From contig CALESJ010000004.1 in NCBI GenBank assembly GCA_937907025.1, positions 37,449 through 101,448 of the forward strand: a stretch of 64,000 nucleotides of DNA. Reading direction: 5' to 3'. Below are positions 8,568 through 16,875 of the stretch, piece after piece. Both the position numbers and the translations under genes were made by a program. Position 1 is the stretch's first letter. The number at the start of each line of letters is the position of its first letter. The notes beneath the pieces were generated by a model. It saw nothing but the letters and a program-made list of their open reading frames with translations. It was not told where the DNA came from and did no database searches. This DNA is from an uncultured Faecalibacterium sp. GTDB lineage: Bacteria; Bacillota; Clostridia; Oscillospirales; Ruminococcaceae.

Positions 8568-10091
8568 ATGAGAGGCATTTATACCCCTGTAACCGATATT
8601 CGGCGCAAGGTTTTTACCGAAGTCGCCCGGATGTCCTACGAAGTGAACGACATGAAAGAGCTGGATTATCTGATGCACGAACTTCCGTATCGGATCATCC
8701 CCGGTGAGGAGCGCTCGCTGCGCAGCAGCATCTTCCTGGAAAGAGCCATCGTGTCCGAACGTATCCGTCTGGCCATGGGCCTGTCCCTGCGCCCGCTGGA
8801 CAAGAGCGTTTCGGCCAGCGAAGGCCTGGCGGAGAGCGTGACCGCCGACAAGTACTATGAACCGCCCCTGATCAACGTGATCAAGTACGCCTGCAACAAG
8901 TGCCCGGAAAAACTCATCAAGGTCACTTCCCTGTGCCAGGGCTGCCTGGCGCACCCCTGCCAGGAAGTCTGCCCGAAGAAGGCCATCAGCTTCCGCAACG
9001 GCAAGAGCCACATCGACCAGAGCCTGTGCGTCAAGTGCGGCCGCTGCGTGGCCACCTGCCCGTACAATGCCATCGTGCGTGTGGAACGTCCCTGCGCCAA
9101 GGCCTGCGGCATGGATGCTATCCATTCCGATCAGTACGGCCGTGCGGAGATCGATTACAACAAGTGCGTAAGCTGCGGCATGTGCCTGGTCAACTGCCCC
9201 TTCGGCGCCATTGTGGACAAGGGCCAGATTTTCCAGCTGATCCAGTCCATCAAGCGCGGCGACCGCGTCGTTGCTATTGTCGCTCCCGCTTTCGTCAACC
9301 AGTTTCCCGGCGTTACCCCCGCCAAGCTGCGTGAGGCCATGAAGCTGCTGGGCTTTGCCGGCATCTCCGAAGTGGCCATTGGTGCCGACCTGTGCACCAT
9401 CGACGAAGCCAAGGACTTTATGGAAGAAGTTCCTGCCAAGCATCCTTTCATGGGCACCTCCTGCTGCCCGGCCTGGAGCGTGATGGCCAAGAAGCTCTTC
9501 CCCGAATATGCCGACTGCATCAGCATGACCATGACCCCCATGGTGCTGACCGCCCGCCTCATCAAGAAGGACGACAAGAACGCCCGTATCTGCTTCATCG
9601 GCCCCTGCGCCGCCAAGAAGCTGGAAGCCAGCCGCCGTTCTGTCCGCAGCGAAGTGGACTTTGTGCTGACCTTCGAGGAACTGATGGGCCTGTTCGAAGC
9701 CAAGCAGATCGACTTCAGCTCTCTGCCTGACGACCCCAACGACAACTTCGACGAAGCCAGCGGTGACGGCCGTGGATTCGCCGTTTCCGGTGGCGTGGCC
9801 CAGGCTGTTGTCAACGTTATCAAGAAGATGGACCCCGACCGTGAGGTCAAGGTGGCTTCTGCCCAGGGTCTGTCCGAGTGCCGCAAGATGATGATGATGG
9901 CCAAGGCCGGCAAGTACAACGGCTACCTGCTGGAAGGCATGGCCTGCCCGGGCGGCTGCATTGCCGGCGCCGGCACCCTGGCCGATCCTGCCCGCAGCGC
10001 CGCCATGCTGGCCAAGTACAAGGCCCAGGCTCCCATGGCCAACCCGCTGGACACTCCGTACCGTGAGAACCTGGAAGCACTAAAGTACTGA
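8568..10091 (+). CDS. Monomeric [FeFe] hydrogenase with ferredoxin-like domains
   Basis: A 507-residue iron-only hydrogenase. After a unique N-terminal region of about 105 residues comes a cysteine-rich stretch (C109 to C210) with several C-x2-C-x2-C-x3-C 4Fe-4S motifs. The H-cluster domain follows: TSCCPAW at 297-303, PCAAKK at 346-351 and E-x-M-x-C-x-x-G-C at 456-464. All H-cluster cysteines are present. The TSCCPAW form and the domain order resemble group B hydrogenases rather than the classical group A TSCCPGW, so the physiological role (hydrogen evolution from ferredoxin or sensing) is uncertain. No hydrogenase maturation gene or electron-bifurcating partner is nearby. Ribosome site AAGGAGAG. 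Confidence 0.93.
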   Translation: MRGIYTPVTDIRRKVFTEVARMSYEVNDMKELDYLMHELPYRIIPGEERSLRSSIFLERAIVSERIRLAMGLSLRPLDKSVSASEGLAESVTADKYYEPPLINVIKYACNKCPEKLIKVTSLCQGCLAHPCQEVCPKKAISFRNGKSHIDQSLCVKCGRCVATCPYNAIVRVERPCAKACGMDAIHSDQYGRAEIDYNKCVSCGMCLVNCPFGAIVDKGQIFQLIQSIKRGDRVVAIVAPAFVNQFPGVTPAKLREAMKLLGFAGISEVAIGADLCTIDEAKDFMEEVPAKHPFMGTSCCPAWSVMAKKLFPEYADCISMTMTPMVLTARLIKKDDKNARICFIGPCAAKKLEASRRSVRSEVDFVLTFEELMGLFEAKQIDFSSLPDDPNDNFDEASGDGRGFAVSGGVAQAVVNVIKKMDPDREVKVASAQGLSECRKMMMMAKAGKYNGYLLEGMACPGGCIAGAGTLADPARSAAMLAKYKAQAPMANPLDTPYRENLEALKY

Positions 10092-10127
10092 TGCCTTCCC
10101 GCCTGTACGGTATCTGACAAATGAAGC

Positions 10128-10167
10128 AAGCAGCCCCCGCACCAGATGGTGCGGGGGCTGCTTTTTT
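10128..10167 (+). terminator. Terminator after the hydrogenase gene
   Basis: A 16-bp perfect stem (10128-10143 with 10148-10163) around a 4-base loop AGAT, then a T-run to 10167. It also lies just beyond the rlmH stop on the other strand, but the minus-strand side lacks a clean T-run. Confidence 0.93.
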
Positions 10168-10179
10168 ATGCTGTTTGCT

Positions 10180-10665
10180 TTACTTGTGGTATTTCATACC
10201 GGCATTGATGGTGCAGGCACGGTACAGCTGCTCGGTCAGGACCAGCCGGGCCAGCTGATGGGGCAGCGTGATGCGTCCCAGGGAAATCCGGGCCTGGGCT
10301 GCCGCCTTAACTTCGGGGGAAAGGCCATGGGAGGACCCGATCAGGAACGCCATATCCCCTGCCCCGCTGTTGGCGCGGTCGGCGATCATGGTGGCCAGTT
10401 CCTCACTGGAGATCTGACGGCCTTCCACACACAGGGCCACCACATAAGCACCTTTGCGCACCGACGCCAACATGGCTTTGCCTTCCTTCTCCAGCGCCTT
10501 TTCGATCAGGGCCGGGCTGGGGTTGCGGTCAGCCACTGGGGATTCCGGCAATTCAATGATGCGGAAATGGCAAAATCCACCCAGACGCTTCTGGTATTCG
10601 GCCACACCGGCCGCAAAATAGGAAGCATTGAGTTTGCCAACACAGATCAGATCAATATTTTGCAT
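10180..10665 (-). CDS. rlmH: 23S rRNA pseudouridine-1915 N3-methyltransferase RlmH
   Basis: A 161-residue SPOUT methyltransferase. The C-terminal family block FLIGSSHGLSPE followed by HQLARLVLTEQLYRA and ending in GMKYHK is diagnostic of RlmH, which methylates pseudouridine 1915 in helix 69 of 23S rRNA. Length is normal. It is the last gene of a murA-metallohydrolase-rlmH group with a 9-base gap upstream. RlmH next to the WalJ-like metallohydrolase is a known arrangement in Firmicutes. Confidence 0.96.
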   Translation of the reverse strand: MQNIDLICVGKLNASYFAAGVAEYQKRLGGFCHFRIIELPESPVADRNPSPALIEKALEKEGKAMLASVRKGAYVVALCVEGRQISSEELATMIADRANSGAGDMAFLIGSSHGLSPEVKAAAQARISLGRITLPHQLARLVLTEQLYRACTINAGMKYHK

Positions 10666-10674
10666 GGGCAGACC

Positions 10675-11463
10675 TCAGAATTCTATGTAGGTGGAAACTT
10701 CATTGCGGCTTTGTGCCTGAATGAGCACATCCCGCCCCGGCTGTACGCCCGCACTGAGCAGCACGTTATACACGGTGGTCAGTGCCAGTTCCGGGGTGTT
10801 GTTGGTCTGGCTCAAATGACACAGGGCAAACTTTTTGCAGCCGTCCTGAATCAGATCCAGAATAGCCGCCGCACAGGCCCGGTTGTCCAGATGTCCTCTG
10901 TCGCTGGCAATGCGCACCTTGAGGTAATACGGATACGGTCCGCCATGCAGGCTGAACGCGTCGTAGTTGGCTTCAAGGGCTACCAGGTTGCAGCCCGCCA
11001 GATTTTCGGCCACCACCGGCGTGAGTTCCCCCAGGTCGGTGGCCAGGGCCATGGTGTTGCCGTCCGGCGTGCGGATGCGATACCCGCAGCAAGGCACGTC
11101 ATGGCTGGTGGGGAAAGATTTAACGGTAAAACCGCCGATATCCTCGGTGCGACCATCCATAGCCACCGCGTCGACGGCCGGCGGCAAAGTGCCCCGGGAT
11201 TCCAGCATATCCAGTGTAGCGGCGCTGGAAAACACCGGCACATTGTAATGCTTGAGGAAGGTTTCCAGGCCGGCCACATGGTCGGCGTGTTCATGGGTGA
11301 TGAGAATGCCGTCGCAATCGGATACCGCCAGCCCCAGGCCGGACAGCGCTTTCAGGGTGGTGCGGCAGCTTTTGCCCATGTCAATAAGAAGGTAACGGCC
11401 CTGGTGGACCACCAGGGCGCAGTTACCGGAAGAACCGGAATATAAAGTTGTGAATAATGCCAT
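10675..11463 (-). CDS. MBL-fold metallohydrolase (WalJ/YycJ-like)
   Basis: A beta-lactamase-fold hydrolase of 262 residues when started at the ATG of MALFTTLYSGSSGN. That ATG has a GGAG site 8 bases upstream; a GTG 18 bases earlier overlaps the end of murA and is less likely. The metal-binding motif H-x-H-x-D-H is seen as THEHADH. The family member YycJ/WalJ is linked to cell wall homeostasis and DNA repair through the WalRK system, although no walRK genes are visible here. Gene order murA, this gene, rlmH points to an envelope connection. Confidence 0.88.
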   Translation of the reverse strand: MALFTTLYSGSSGNCALVVHQGRYLLIDMGKSCRTTLKALSGLGLAVSDCDGILITHEHADHVAGLETFLKHYNVPVFSSAATLDMLESRGTLPPAVDAVAMDGRTEDIGGFTVKSFPTSHDVPCCGYRIRTPDGNTMALATDLGELTPVVAENLAGCNLVALEANYDAFSLHGGPYPYYLKVRIASDRGHLDNRACAAAILDLIQDGCKKFALCHLSQTNNTPELALTTVYNVLLSAGVQPGRDVLIQAQSRNEVSTYIEF

Positions 11464-11477
11464 CCGCGCAGCTCCGA

Positions 11478-12761
11478 TCACATTGCGCGGGTCACGGTAT
11501 TCACCGGCGTTTCCACGCGGCGGATATCCGCACCCAGGGCCTGCAGCTTTTCCACGATATTCTCGTATCCGCGCTCAATGTGGGCGGTTTCATCAATCTC
11601 GCTCACACCGTCGGCAGCCAGAGCAGCCATGACCATAGCAGCACCGGCACGCAGATCCAGCGCCCGCAGCGGGGCCGGACTCAGGCGCTTGACGCCCTCA
11701 ATGACCGCCACCTGTCCGTCCACCTGGATGTTGGCTCCCATACGGATGAGCTCATCCACATAGCGGAAGCGGTTTTCCCAAATGCCCTCGGTCACGATGG
11801 AAGTACCTTCGGCCAGGGTCAGCAGCACCGTCATCAGCGGCTGCATGTCCGTGGGGAAACCAGGATGAGGCATGGTCTTGATCTTCAGCGGCTTCAGGGT
11901 ACCGGTACGGCGGATGCGCATGGAATCATCGTATTCGGTGATCTCACAGCCGGCAGCACGCAGCTTGGCCGTGATGGGTTCCATATGTTTTGGGATCACA
12001 TTGCGCAGCAGCACATCGCCCTTGGTGATGGCGGCAGCCACCATATAGCTGCCGGCCTCGATCTGGTCCGGAATGATGGAGTAGTTGCAGCCGTGCAGTT
12101 TCTTGACGCCGCGAATCTTGATCACATCGGTGCCTGCGCCGTGGATATCGGCCCCCATCATGTTCAGGCAGTTGGCCAGGTCCACGATATGCGGTTCGCG
12201 GGCCACGTTTTCCAGAATGGTCTGGCCGTCGGCCATGGCAGCTGCCAGCATGGCGTTCATGGTGGCACCAACCGAAACCGTATCAAAGAAGATATGGGCA
12301 CCGGTCAGGTGTTCGGAACGCACACGGATCTGGCCATACTCCACCGAGTCCTCCGCTCCCAGAGCGGTGAACGCCTTCAAATGCTGATCAATGGGCCGGG
12401 GGCCCAGATTGCAGCCGCCGGGCATAGCCACCTGACCCGCACCGAAACGGCCGAGCAAAGCCCCCAGGAAATAGTAGCTTGCCCGCATCTGGCGCGAGAG
12501 CTCGTTGGAAACCTCGGTGCAGTTGATATGGGTGGTATCAATTTCGTAGGTATTTTTGCTGATCATCCGGATGCCGGCGCCCAGCTCGCTCAAAATCTGC
12601 AGGGACGCCATGACATCACTGATGCAGGGCAGATTTTCAATCAGGCATTTGTCTGCCGCCAGGATGGTGGCCGGCAGAATGGCCACAGCCGCGTTTTTGG
12701 CGCCGCCGATGACCACCTCTCCCGAAAGGGCTTTGCCCCCGCGAATCACAAACTTTTCCAA
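11478..12761 (-). CDS. murA: UDP-N-acetylglucosamine 1-carboxyvinyltransferase MurA
   Basis: A 427-residue enzyme for the first committed step of peptidoglycan synthesis, transferring enolpyruvate to UDP-GlcNAc. Visible active-site features are K22-N23 in GGAKNAAVAILPA and the catalytic cysteine C117 in PGGCNLGPRPIDQHL. This is the fosfomycin target; the presence of Cys rather than Asp predicts sensitivity by that mechanism. It is the first gene of an operon with the metallohydrolase and rlmH. A TATAAT-containing promoter lies about 90 bases upstream. Confidence 0.97.
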   Translation of the reverse strand: MEKFVIRGGKALSGEVVIGGAKNAAVAILPATILAADKCLIENLPCISDVMASLQILSELGAGIRMISKNTYEIDTTHINCTEVSNELSRQMRASYYFLGALLGRFGAGQVAMPGGCNLGPRPIDQHLKAFTALGAEDSVEYGQIRVRSEHLTGAHIFFDTVSVGATMNAMLAAAMADGQTILENVAREPHIVDLANCLNMMGADIHGAGTDVIKIRGVKKLHGCNYSIIPDQIEAGSYMVAAAITKGDVLLRNVIPKHMEPITAKLRAAGCEITEYDDSMRIRRTGTLKPLKIKTMPHPGFPTDMQPLMTVLLTLAEGTSIVTEGIWENRFRYVDELIRMGANIQVDGQVAVIEGVKRLSPAPLRALDLRAGAAMVMAALAADGVSEIDETAHIERGYENIVEKLQALGADIRRVETPVNTVTRAM

Positions 12762-12850
12762 GTGGTTACTCTCCTTTGAGTTTCCGCCTGCGGTCCATGG
12801 CGCACAGCCATCGCGTATGCGCCGGATTACAGGACCGCATTGTTATTTTT

Positions 12851-12879
12851 ATTATACACCTTGCCGCACTGTTTGAAAA
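12851..12879 (-). promoter_or_regulatory. Promoter for murA operon
   Basis: Minus strand TTTTCA (12874-12879), 17 bases, TATAAT (12851-12856). The -10 is perfect, the -35 matches four of six. Leader of about 85 bases. Confidence 0.6.
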
Positions 12880-12956
12880 GTGTCGGCCTTATTATTTGCA
12901 GGGATTTGGTAAAAACACAGGGCATGGCAAATTTTCTTTAGACAAGGTGACGGCGT

Positions 12957-14834
12957 TTACATGTTACCAAAGAAGTTTCTTGCGCTTACCAATGTGCCGT
13001 TCTGGTACATTTCGAAGTGGCAGTGGTTACCGGTAGAGTTGCCGGTGGAGCCCACATAGCCAATCACCTGACCGCGCTGCACAGCCTGTCCGACGGAGCA
13101 GCCCAGGGACGACATATGGCCGTACAGGGTCCGCCAGCCGTTGCCGTGGTCGATGATGACATAGTTGCCGTAGCTGTAATGGTAGCCGGCGGTGACGACC
13201 ACACCGGAATCCGCCGCATAAATCGGCGTACCGTAAGGCGCGCAGATATCGGCGCCCTTATGGTAGGAGCTCATCCAGCGGCTGACGTAGGTATAGCCAG
13301 GCACCGGCCACATCCACTCGCCCGAGCCGTAGGTGGCGGTCATGCCGCTCTTCAGGCGGGTACCTTTGGTGACGTATTCGGTCACAGGTTCCTTCAGCGT
13401 GTCCACCTTGACGATATTCGTTTCGGTCAGCACACCATCCACATAAACCAGGTCCTGGGTCAGTTCCTGGATGCCGTTTTCGCCCGGGCTGTCCACCACG
13501 GTCTTGCCGAAGTCGTACTCGTCGCTTTCACTGGTGACAGTATCAAAGGGAACTTCGACAGTGTAGCTCTGCCGTTCGATGACTTCCACCTTCAGCAGTT
13601 CAGGCGAAGACACGCCGGTGGTGATCTGCTCGCCTTCTTCCAGTTCCTGGTCCAGCGAAGTCAGCTGCGGGTTCATGGAAGCCAGCGAATCCCAAGACAC
13701 GCCGGTGTTGTCCACCACAGTCTGCACCGTTTCGTCGGCGCCGGCGGTATAGGTCATGGGCCCGCCGCCCTCGTTCATGGCCGCAATCACATCGCTGTAC
13801 GGCATGATGGAGTCCAGCAGATAAATGCCGTCCACCAGCGAGATGTCATGTACAAAGCTGACGCGGCGGTTCGGGTCGGAGGTATCCTCATACGGCTGCT
13901 TGACGCTTTCCAGGTAGGAGCGCAGATGGTCGCCGTCGTTGATGACAAACTTCAGTTCCCCGTCCACATACACGGCGGTGCCTTCGCCGATCTCATCGCT
14001 GGAGGCTCCCAGAATGGCGTTGGCCACTTCGCTTTCGGTCATGGTTTCGTTGTTGATGGCCAGCGTATATGTAGGCGAAATATTCCACTGTCCTTCGGAC
14101 ACGCTGCCGCCGTTGCTCTGCATCACGCTCTTGGCGGTGTCGATACGCCCCTGCACATCATCGCGGGCGTTTTCAAATACCTGTTCATTGGCCACATAGC
14201 CAACAGACTCGCCGTCCACAATGACGTTCAGCACATAATCGTAGCCCAGGCCGGTCTTGACCACATAGAAAAGGCCGACAGCCGCTGCCACCGGCAGCAG
14301 GTAGGACAACGCATTCAGTACAACCGGGAAATACCGCAACGCGCCGCGCCGGAAATACCGCATCTTTTCCTTGCGGATCTGGCGGGCACTTTCGTCCGGC
14401 AGGGCCTCTTCCAGCTCACCGATATGTTTGAGGCCGGAATGCATCCGGCGGAAAGGCTCGGTGAGGTCTTCCAGCAGGGTGATGAATCCCAACAGGAAGG
14501 GCCGGGCGATGGTCAGAATCAGCTGCCCGGCGTGAGCCGCCACCACACGAACGGTTTTCTCCACGCCGCGAACGGCGCAGATCATGGCGTATTCCACCCA
14601 GAAACCGATCAGATACAAAGCATCCCCGATGATGGTGGCATGGGGCAGGCGGCGCACCATATTGGCCATACGGGCGCGGCGGGCTTTCTTTTTGGTACTG
14701 CGGTGCCAGGAACGCACCGTCAAGCCGCAGCGGACATCGTCCAGCCAGAGGGCCAGCTTGCCGGGTCCGCGGTGCTTTTTGCGGCTCCCCGACTTCTTGC
14801 TCGTCGGCTTTTCGTCAAGTTGCGAAGACTTCAA
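12957..14834 (-). CDS. Membrane-anchored M23 endopeptidase with LysM-like and G5 domains
   Basis: A 625-residue cell wall hydrolase. The first 170 or so residues are basic and contain amphipathic and hydrophobic segments. A clear membrane helix near 180-200 (VVLNALSYLLPVAAAVGLFYVV) leads to the outside. Then come a long extracellular region, a LysM-like segment near 375-420, and a G5-like domain near 430-510 (VEVIERQSYTVEVPFD). The C-terminal M23/LytM metallopeptidase has zinc ligands H525, D529 and H606 (HKGAD, HCHFE). It should cut peptide cross-links in peptidoglycan. No terminator was recognised after it. Confidence 0.9.
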   Translation of the reverse strand: MKSSQLDEKPTSKKSGSRKKHRGPGKLALWLDDVRCGLTVRSWHRSTKKKARRARMANMVRRLPHATIIGDALYLIGFWVEYAMICAVRGVEKTVRVVAAHAGQLILTIARPFLLGFITLLEDLTEPFRRMHSGLKHIGELEEALPDESARQIRKEKMRYFRRGALRYFPVVLNALSYLLPVAAAVGLFYVVKTGLGYDYVLNVIVDGESVGYVANEQVFENARDDVQGRIDTAKSVMQSNGGSVSEGQWNISPTYTLAINNETMTESEVANAILGASSDEIGEGTAVYVDGELKFVINDGDHLRSYLESVKQPYEDTSDPNRRVSFVHDISLVDGIYLLDSIMPYSDVIAAMNEGGGPMTYTAGADETVQTVVDNTGVSWDSLASMNPQLTSLDQELEEGEQITTGVSSPELLKVEVIERQSYTVEVPFDTVTSESDEYDFGKTVVDSPGENGIQELTQDLVYVDGVLTETNIVKVDTLKEPVTEYVTKGTRLKSGMTATYGSGEWMWPVPGYTYVSRWMSSYHKGADICAPYGTPIYAADSGVVVTAGYHYSYGNYVIIDHGNGWRTLYGHMSSLGCSVGQAVQRGQVIGYVGSTGNSTGNHCHFEMYQNGTLVSARNFFGNM

Positions 14835-14896
14835 AACGGAACTCCTTTCCGCGCCCGAAAGACGCGTACACAGGGAAACTCAAAAGTGGGTAAAAT

Positions 14897-15841
14897 TCAT
14901 TCTTCCGCCGTTCCGGGGTCGGTCAGCGGCAAGTCACGCAGGACTTCCCGCAGCTCATCCCCAGCAGGCAGACCGCAGGCTCGGCAGGCACCGGAAAAGT
15001 CGTCAGGCGGCAGACTTTCAAACCGGTGCGGTTCGGCGTGCGGCGGTTCAGCAAAGGCCAGCACCGCGCAGTGCAGGGCGTGGCGGTGCAGAAGTGTTTC
15101 TGCGCCGCCGTACAGGGAATCCCCTGCCAGCGGGTGGCCGATATAGGCCATGTGCACCCGGATCTGGTGGGTGCGGCCGGTGCGCGGCAGGCAGGCCACC
15201 AGGCTGTGGTCGCCTCCGGCGGCCAGCACCTGGTAATCAGTGCGGCTGGGTTTGCCGTCGGCGCGCACGCACCGCCCGATGATGGAATCACCGCGGCGGC
15301 CCAAAGGCGCGTCGATGCGGCCCGGTCCCAGGGGCATTTCCCCCTGTACCAGGGCCAGATAGCATTTTCGGGCGGAAGCCGCCAGCCCCGGTGCCGCGTA
15401 GGCGTTCTGGGCCAGCAGAACCAGACCGCTGGTATTTTTATCCAGACGATTGGTGGGGCGGAACACCCCCGTGCGTCCGCTGCTTTGCAGATGGTACAGC
15501 CAGCCATTGGCCAGCGTGCCATCGGTATGGTTCAGGGTGGGATGTACGGCCAGGCCGGCGGGCTTGTCCACCACGGCAGCGAAAGCACTTTCGTACACCA
15601 GGGTGAACGGGACCGGCTGGGGCGTGACCGATGTAGACGGTTCGGGCGGCAGTTCAAACCGGATGGTCTGACCTGTGCGGACCGGCTGGTCGGTATGCAG
15701 CGGTGCGTCATCGGCAAAAAAGCCCTGTCCCTGGTGTTTGACCGCTTTGATGCAGGAGGCACTGACCCCCATCTGGCGTAAAAACACGCCAAGACGTTGA
15801 CCTTCCGCCTGCGGCGACACCATAAACACCAGCGATTGCAA
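14897..15841 (-). CDS. RluA-family RNA pseudouridine synthase
   Basis: A pseudouridine synthase of the RluA type with NRLDKNTSGLVLL, where the aspartate is the catalytic nucleophile; family members usually have HRLD, so the first residue is a mild variant. The N-terminal part (EGQRLGVFLRQMGVS) resembles an S4 domain. The reading frame is open to a GTG at 15865, but that codon has no ribosome site; an AAGGGGG site suits the TTG at 15841 better, giving about 314 residues. The rRNA or tRNA target cannot be told from sequence. It precedes the M23 gene on the same strand by 62 bases. Confidence 0.88.
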   Translation of the reverse strand: MQSLVFMVSPQAEGQRLGVFLRQMGVSASCIKAVKHQGQGFFADDAPLHTDQPVRTGQTIRFELPPEPSTSVTPQPVPFTLVYESAFAAVVDKPAGLAVHPTLNHTDGTLANGWLYHLQSSGRTGVFRPTNRLDKNTSGLVLLAQNAYAAPGLAASARKCYLALVQGEMPLGPGRIDAPLGRRGDSIIGRCVRADGKPSRTDYQVLAAGGDHSLVACLPRTGRTHQIRVHMAYIGHPLAGDSLYGGAETLLHRHALHCAVLAFAEPPHAEPHRFESLPPDDFSGACRACGLPAGDELREVLRDLPLTDPGTAEE

Positions 15842-15880
15842 GACGCAGACCGCCCCCTTCCCCACACTTATACGGTTGCC

Positions 15881-15909
15881 ATTATAGCATAAAGCGGCGT
15901 ATGTTGCAA
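15881..15909 (-). promoter_or_regulatory. Promoter for the pseudouridine synthase gene
   Basis: Minus strand TTGCAA (15904-15909), 17 bases, TATAAT (15881-15886) with an upstream TG (extended -10). It stands back to back with the rnpB promoter. Confidence 0.75.
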
Positions 15910-15914
15910 ACCGC

Positions 15915-15943
15915 TTGCCAAAATTTCATCGATGTGGTATATT
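15915..15943 (+). promoter_or_regulatory. Promoter for rnpB
   Basis: TTGCCA (15915-15920), 17 bases, TATATT (15938-15943). Predicted transcription start near 15950 coincides with the 5' end of the RNase P RNA fold. Confidence 0.8.
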
Positions 15944-15948
15944 TTAAC

Positions 15949-16328
15949 GTAACGAGTGGAACATACGACGGCGGGACGGCGCTGGCAACAGCGACCGTTC
16001 TGAGGAAAGTCCGGGCTTCTCAGAGGCATGACAACTGCTAACGGCAGCCGGGGGCGACCCTAGGGAAAGTGCAACAGAAAGAAACCGCCGCCTTCGGGCG
16101 GTAAGGATGGAAAGGCGAGGTAAGAGCTCACCAGCGCACTGGCGACTTTGCGGCTATGTAAACCCTGTCAGAAGCAACATCCGTATGGGACATATGTGGA
16201 AGCCTCGCACGTCCCGGAGATGGCATGACGCCTGCGACCTCGTGCCACAGGCGCGGAGCCTTGCGGTGACGCAAGGTCAAGATAGATCGTCGTTTGATAC
16301 AGAACCCGGCTTACGGTCCAGTCGTTAC
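15949..16328 (+). ncRNA. rnpB: RNase P RNA (class A)
   Basis: The catalytic RNA that matures tRNA 5' ends. The universal core is easy to read: GAGGAAAGTCCGGGC at 16002-16016, ACAGAAA near 16074, GGTAAGAGCTCACCAG near 16119, and the 3' core ATACAGAACCCGGCTTA near 16297-16313. The two ends pair as helix P1 (GTAACGA-GTGG at 15949 with CCAGTCGTTAC ending at 16328). Overall length of about 380 bases fits a class A RNA. It has its own promoter and is followed immediately by a strong terminator. Confidence 0.96.
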
Positions 16329-16375
16329 AAAACGCGCCCGCCAGGAAGGGAAACCTTCCGGCGGGCGCGTTTTCT
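16329..16375. terminator. Bidirectional terminator between rnpB and bofA
   Basis: A long hairpin: AAAACGCGCCCGCC plus GGAAGG pairs with CCTTCC plus GGCGGGCGCGTTTT around a GAAA loop, with one mismatch. A-run on the left and T-run on the right let it serve rnpB (plus) and the convergent spoIVA-yaaL-bofA operon (minus). Confidence 0.92.
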
Positions 16376-16383
16376 TTGTCTGT

Positions 16384-16632
16384 TCAAATCAGCGGGAGGA
16401 CCAACAGCAGAATGACCCCGGGCAGGCCCAGCACGGCGGCCACAAATCCGGTAAAGGCATTCAGAGGCAGGGTCACACCGGTATAGGGAGCCAGAAGGGC
16501 CACCGCGGCCAGCCCTGCCACCCCGCATACGGCCCCGGCCAGCACACTGCGTACCGGATGACGCCCGGCCGCCGCGGTGCGGGCCACTGCCAGCAGGCAA
16601 AGCCCGCCCAACACCAGCATCAGCGGCGGCAA
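16384..16632 (-). CDS. bofA: BofA-family protein (pro-sigma-K processing inhibitor type)
   Basis: An 82-residue, almost wholly hydrophobic protein with two or three membrane segments. The C-terminal block TLPLNAFTGFVAAVLGLPGV matches the BofA hallmark (LPxNxFT, GxPG). In Bacillus BofA holds the SpoIVFB protease inactive in the forespore outer membrane. The start is a TTG with a GGAGGT site 8 bases upstream, overlapping the end of yaaL by 13 bases. The yaaL-bofA order is the same as in Bacillus, which strengthens the call. Whether a sigma-K checkpoint exists in this organism is unknown. Confidence 0.85.
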   Translation of the reverse strand: MPPLMLVLGGLCLLAVARTAAAGRHPVRSVLAGAVCGVAGLAAVALLAPYTGVTLPLNAFTGFVAAVLGLPGVILLLVLPLI

Positions 16633-16856
16633 GGTGCCTCACCTCCCCGCAGCTCCCGCAAAAGAAACCGGCAGCGGCATTCCAGCGCGGCGTGCTCATA
16701 AATCAGCTGCTCCACCGCAAAATGGTCCTGGGCCTCCTGAAAGGCGGCTTCGTTGGCACGCAATTCCCGATAGGTCCGGCACAGCGCTGCCACAGCGGCA
16801 GCCCGGGCCTTGCGTGCCGAGCGTTCCCGGCGATTGCCGGGTGAAAAGAATCCCAT
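16620..16856 (-). CDS. YaaL-like DUF2508 family protein
   Basis: A 78-residue, charged and probably helical protein. The segment YRELRANEAAFQEAQDHFAV, followed by EQLIYEHAALECRCR, resembles the DUF2508/YaaL family, in which a conserved D/E-rich helix precedes a bofA gene. Function is unknown. It begins 19 bases after the spoIVA stop with a GGGGAAGGAG ribosome site and overlaps bofA, so spoIVA-yaaL-bofA read as an operon. Confidence 0.7.
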   Translation of the reverse strand: MGFFSPGNRRERSARKARAAAVAALCRTYRELRANEAAFQEAQDHFAVEQLIYEHAALECRCRFLLRELRGGEAPCRR

Positions 16857-16875
16857 GGCGTCGCTCCTTCCCCGT

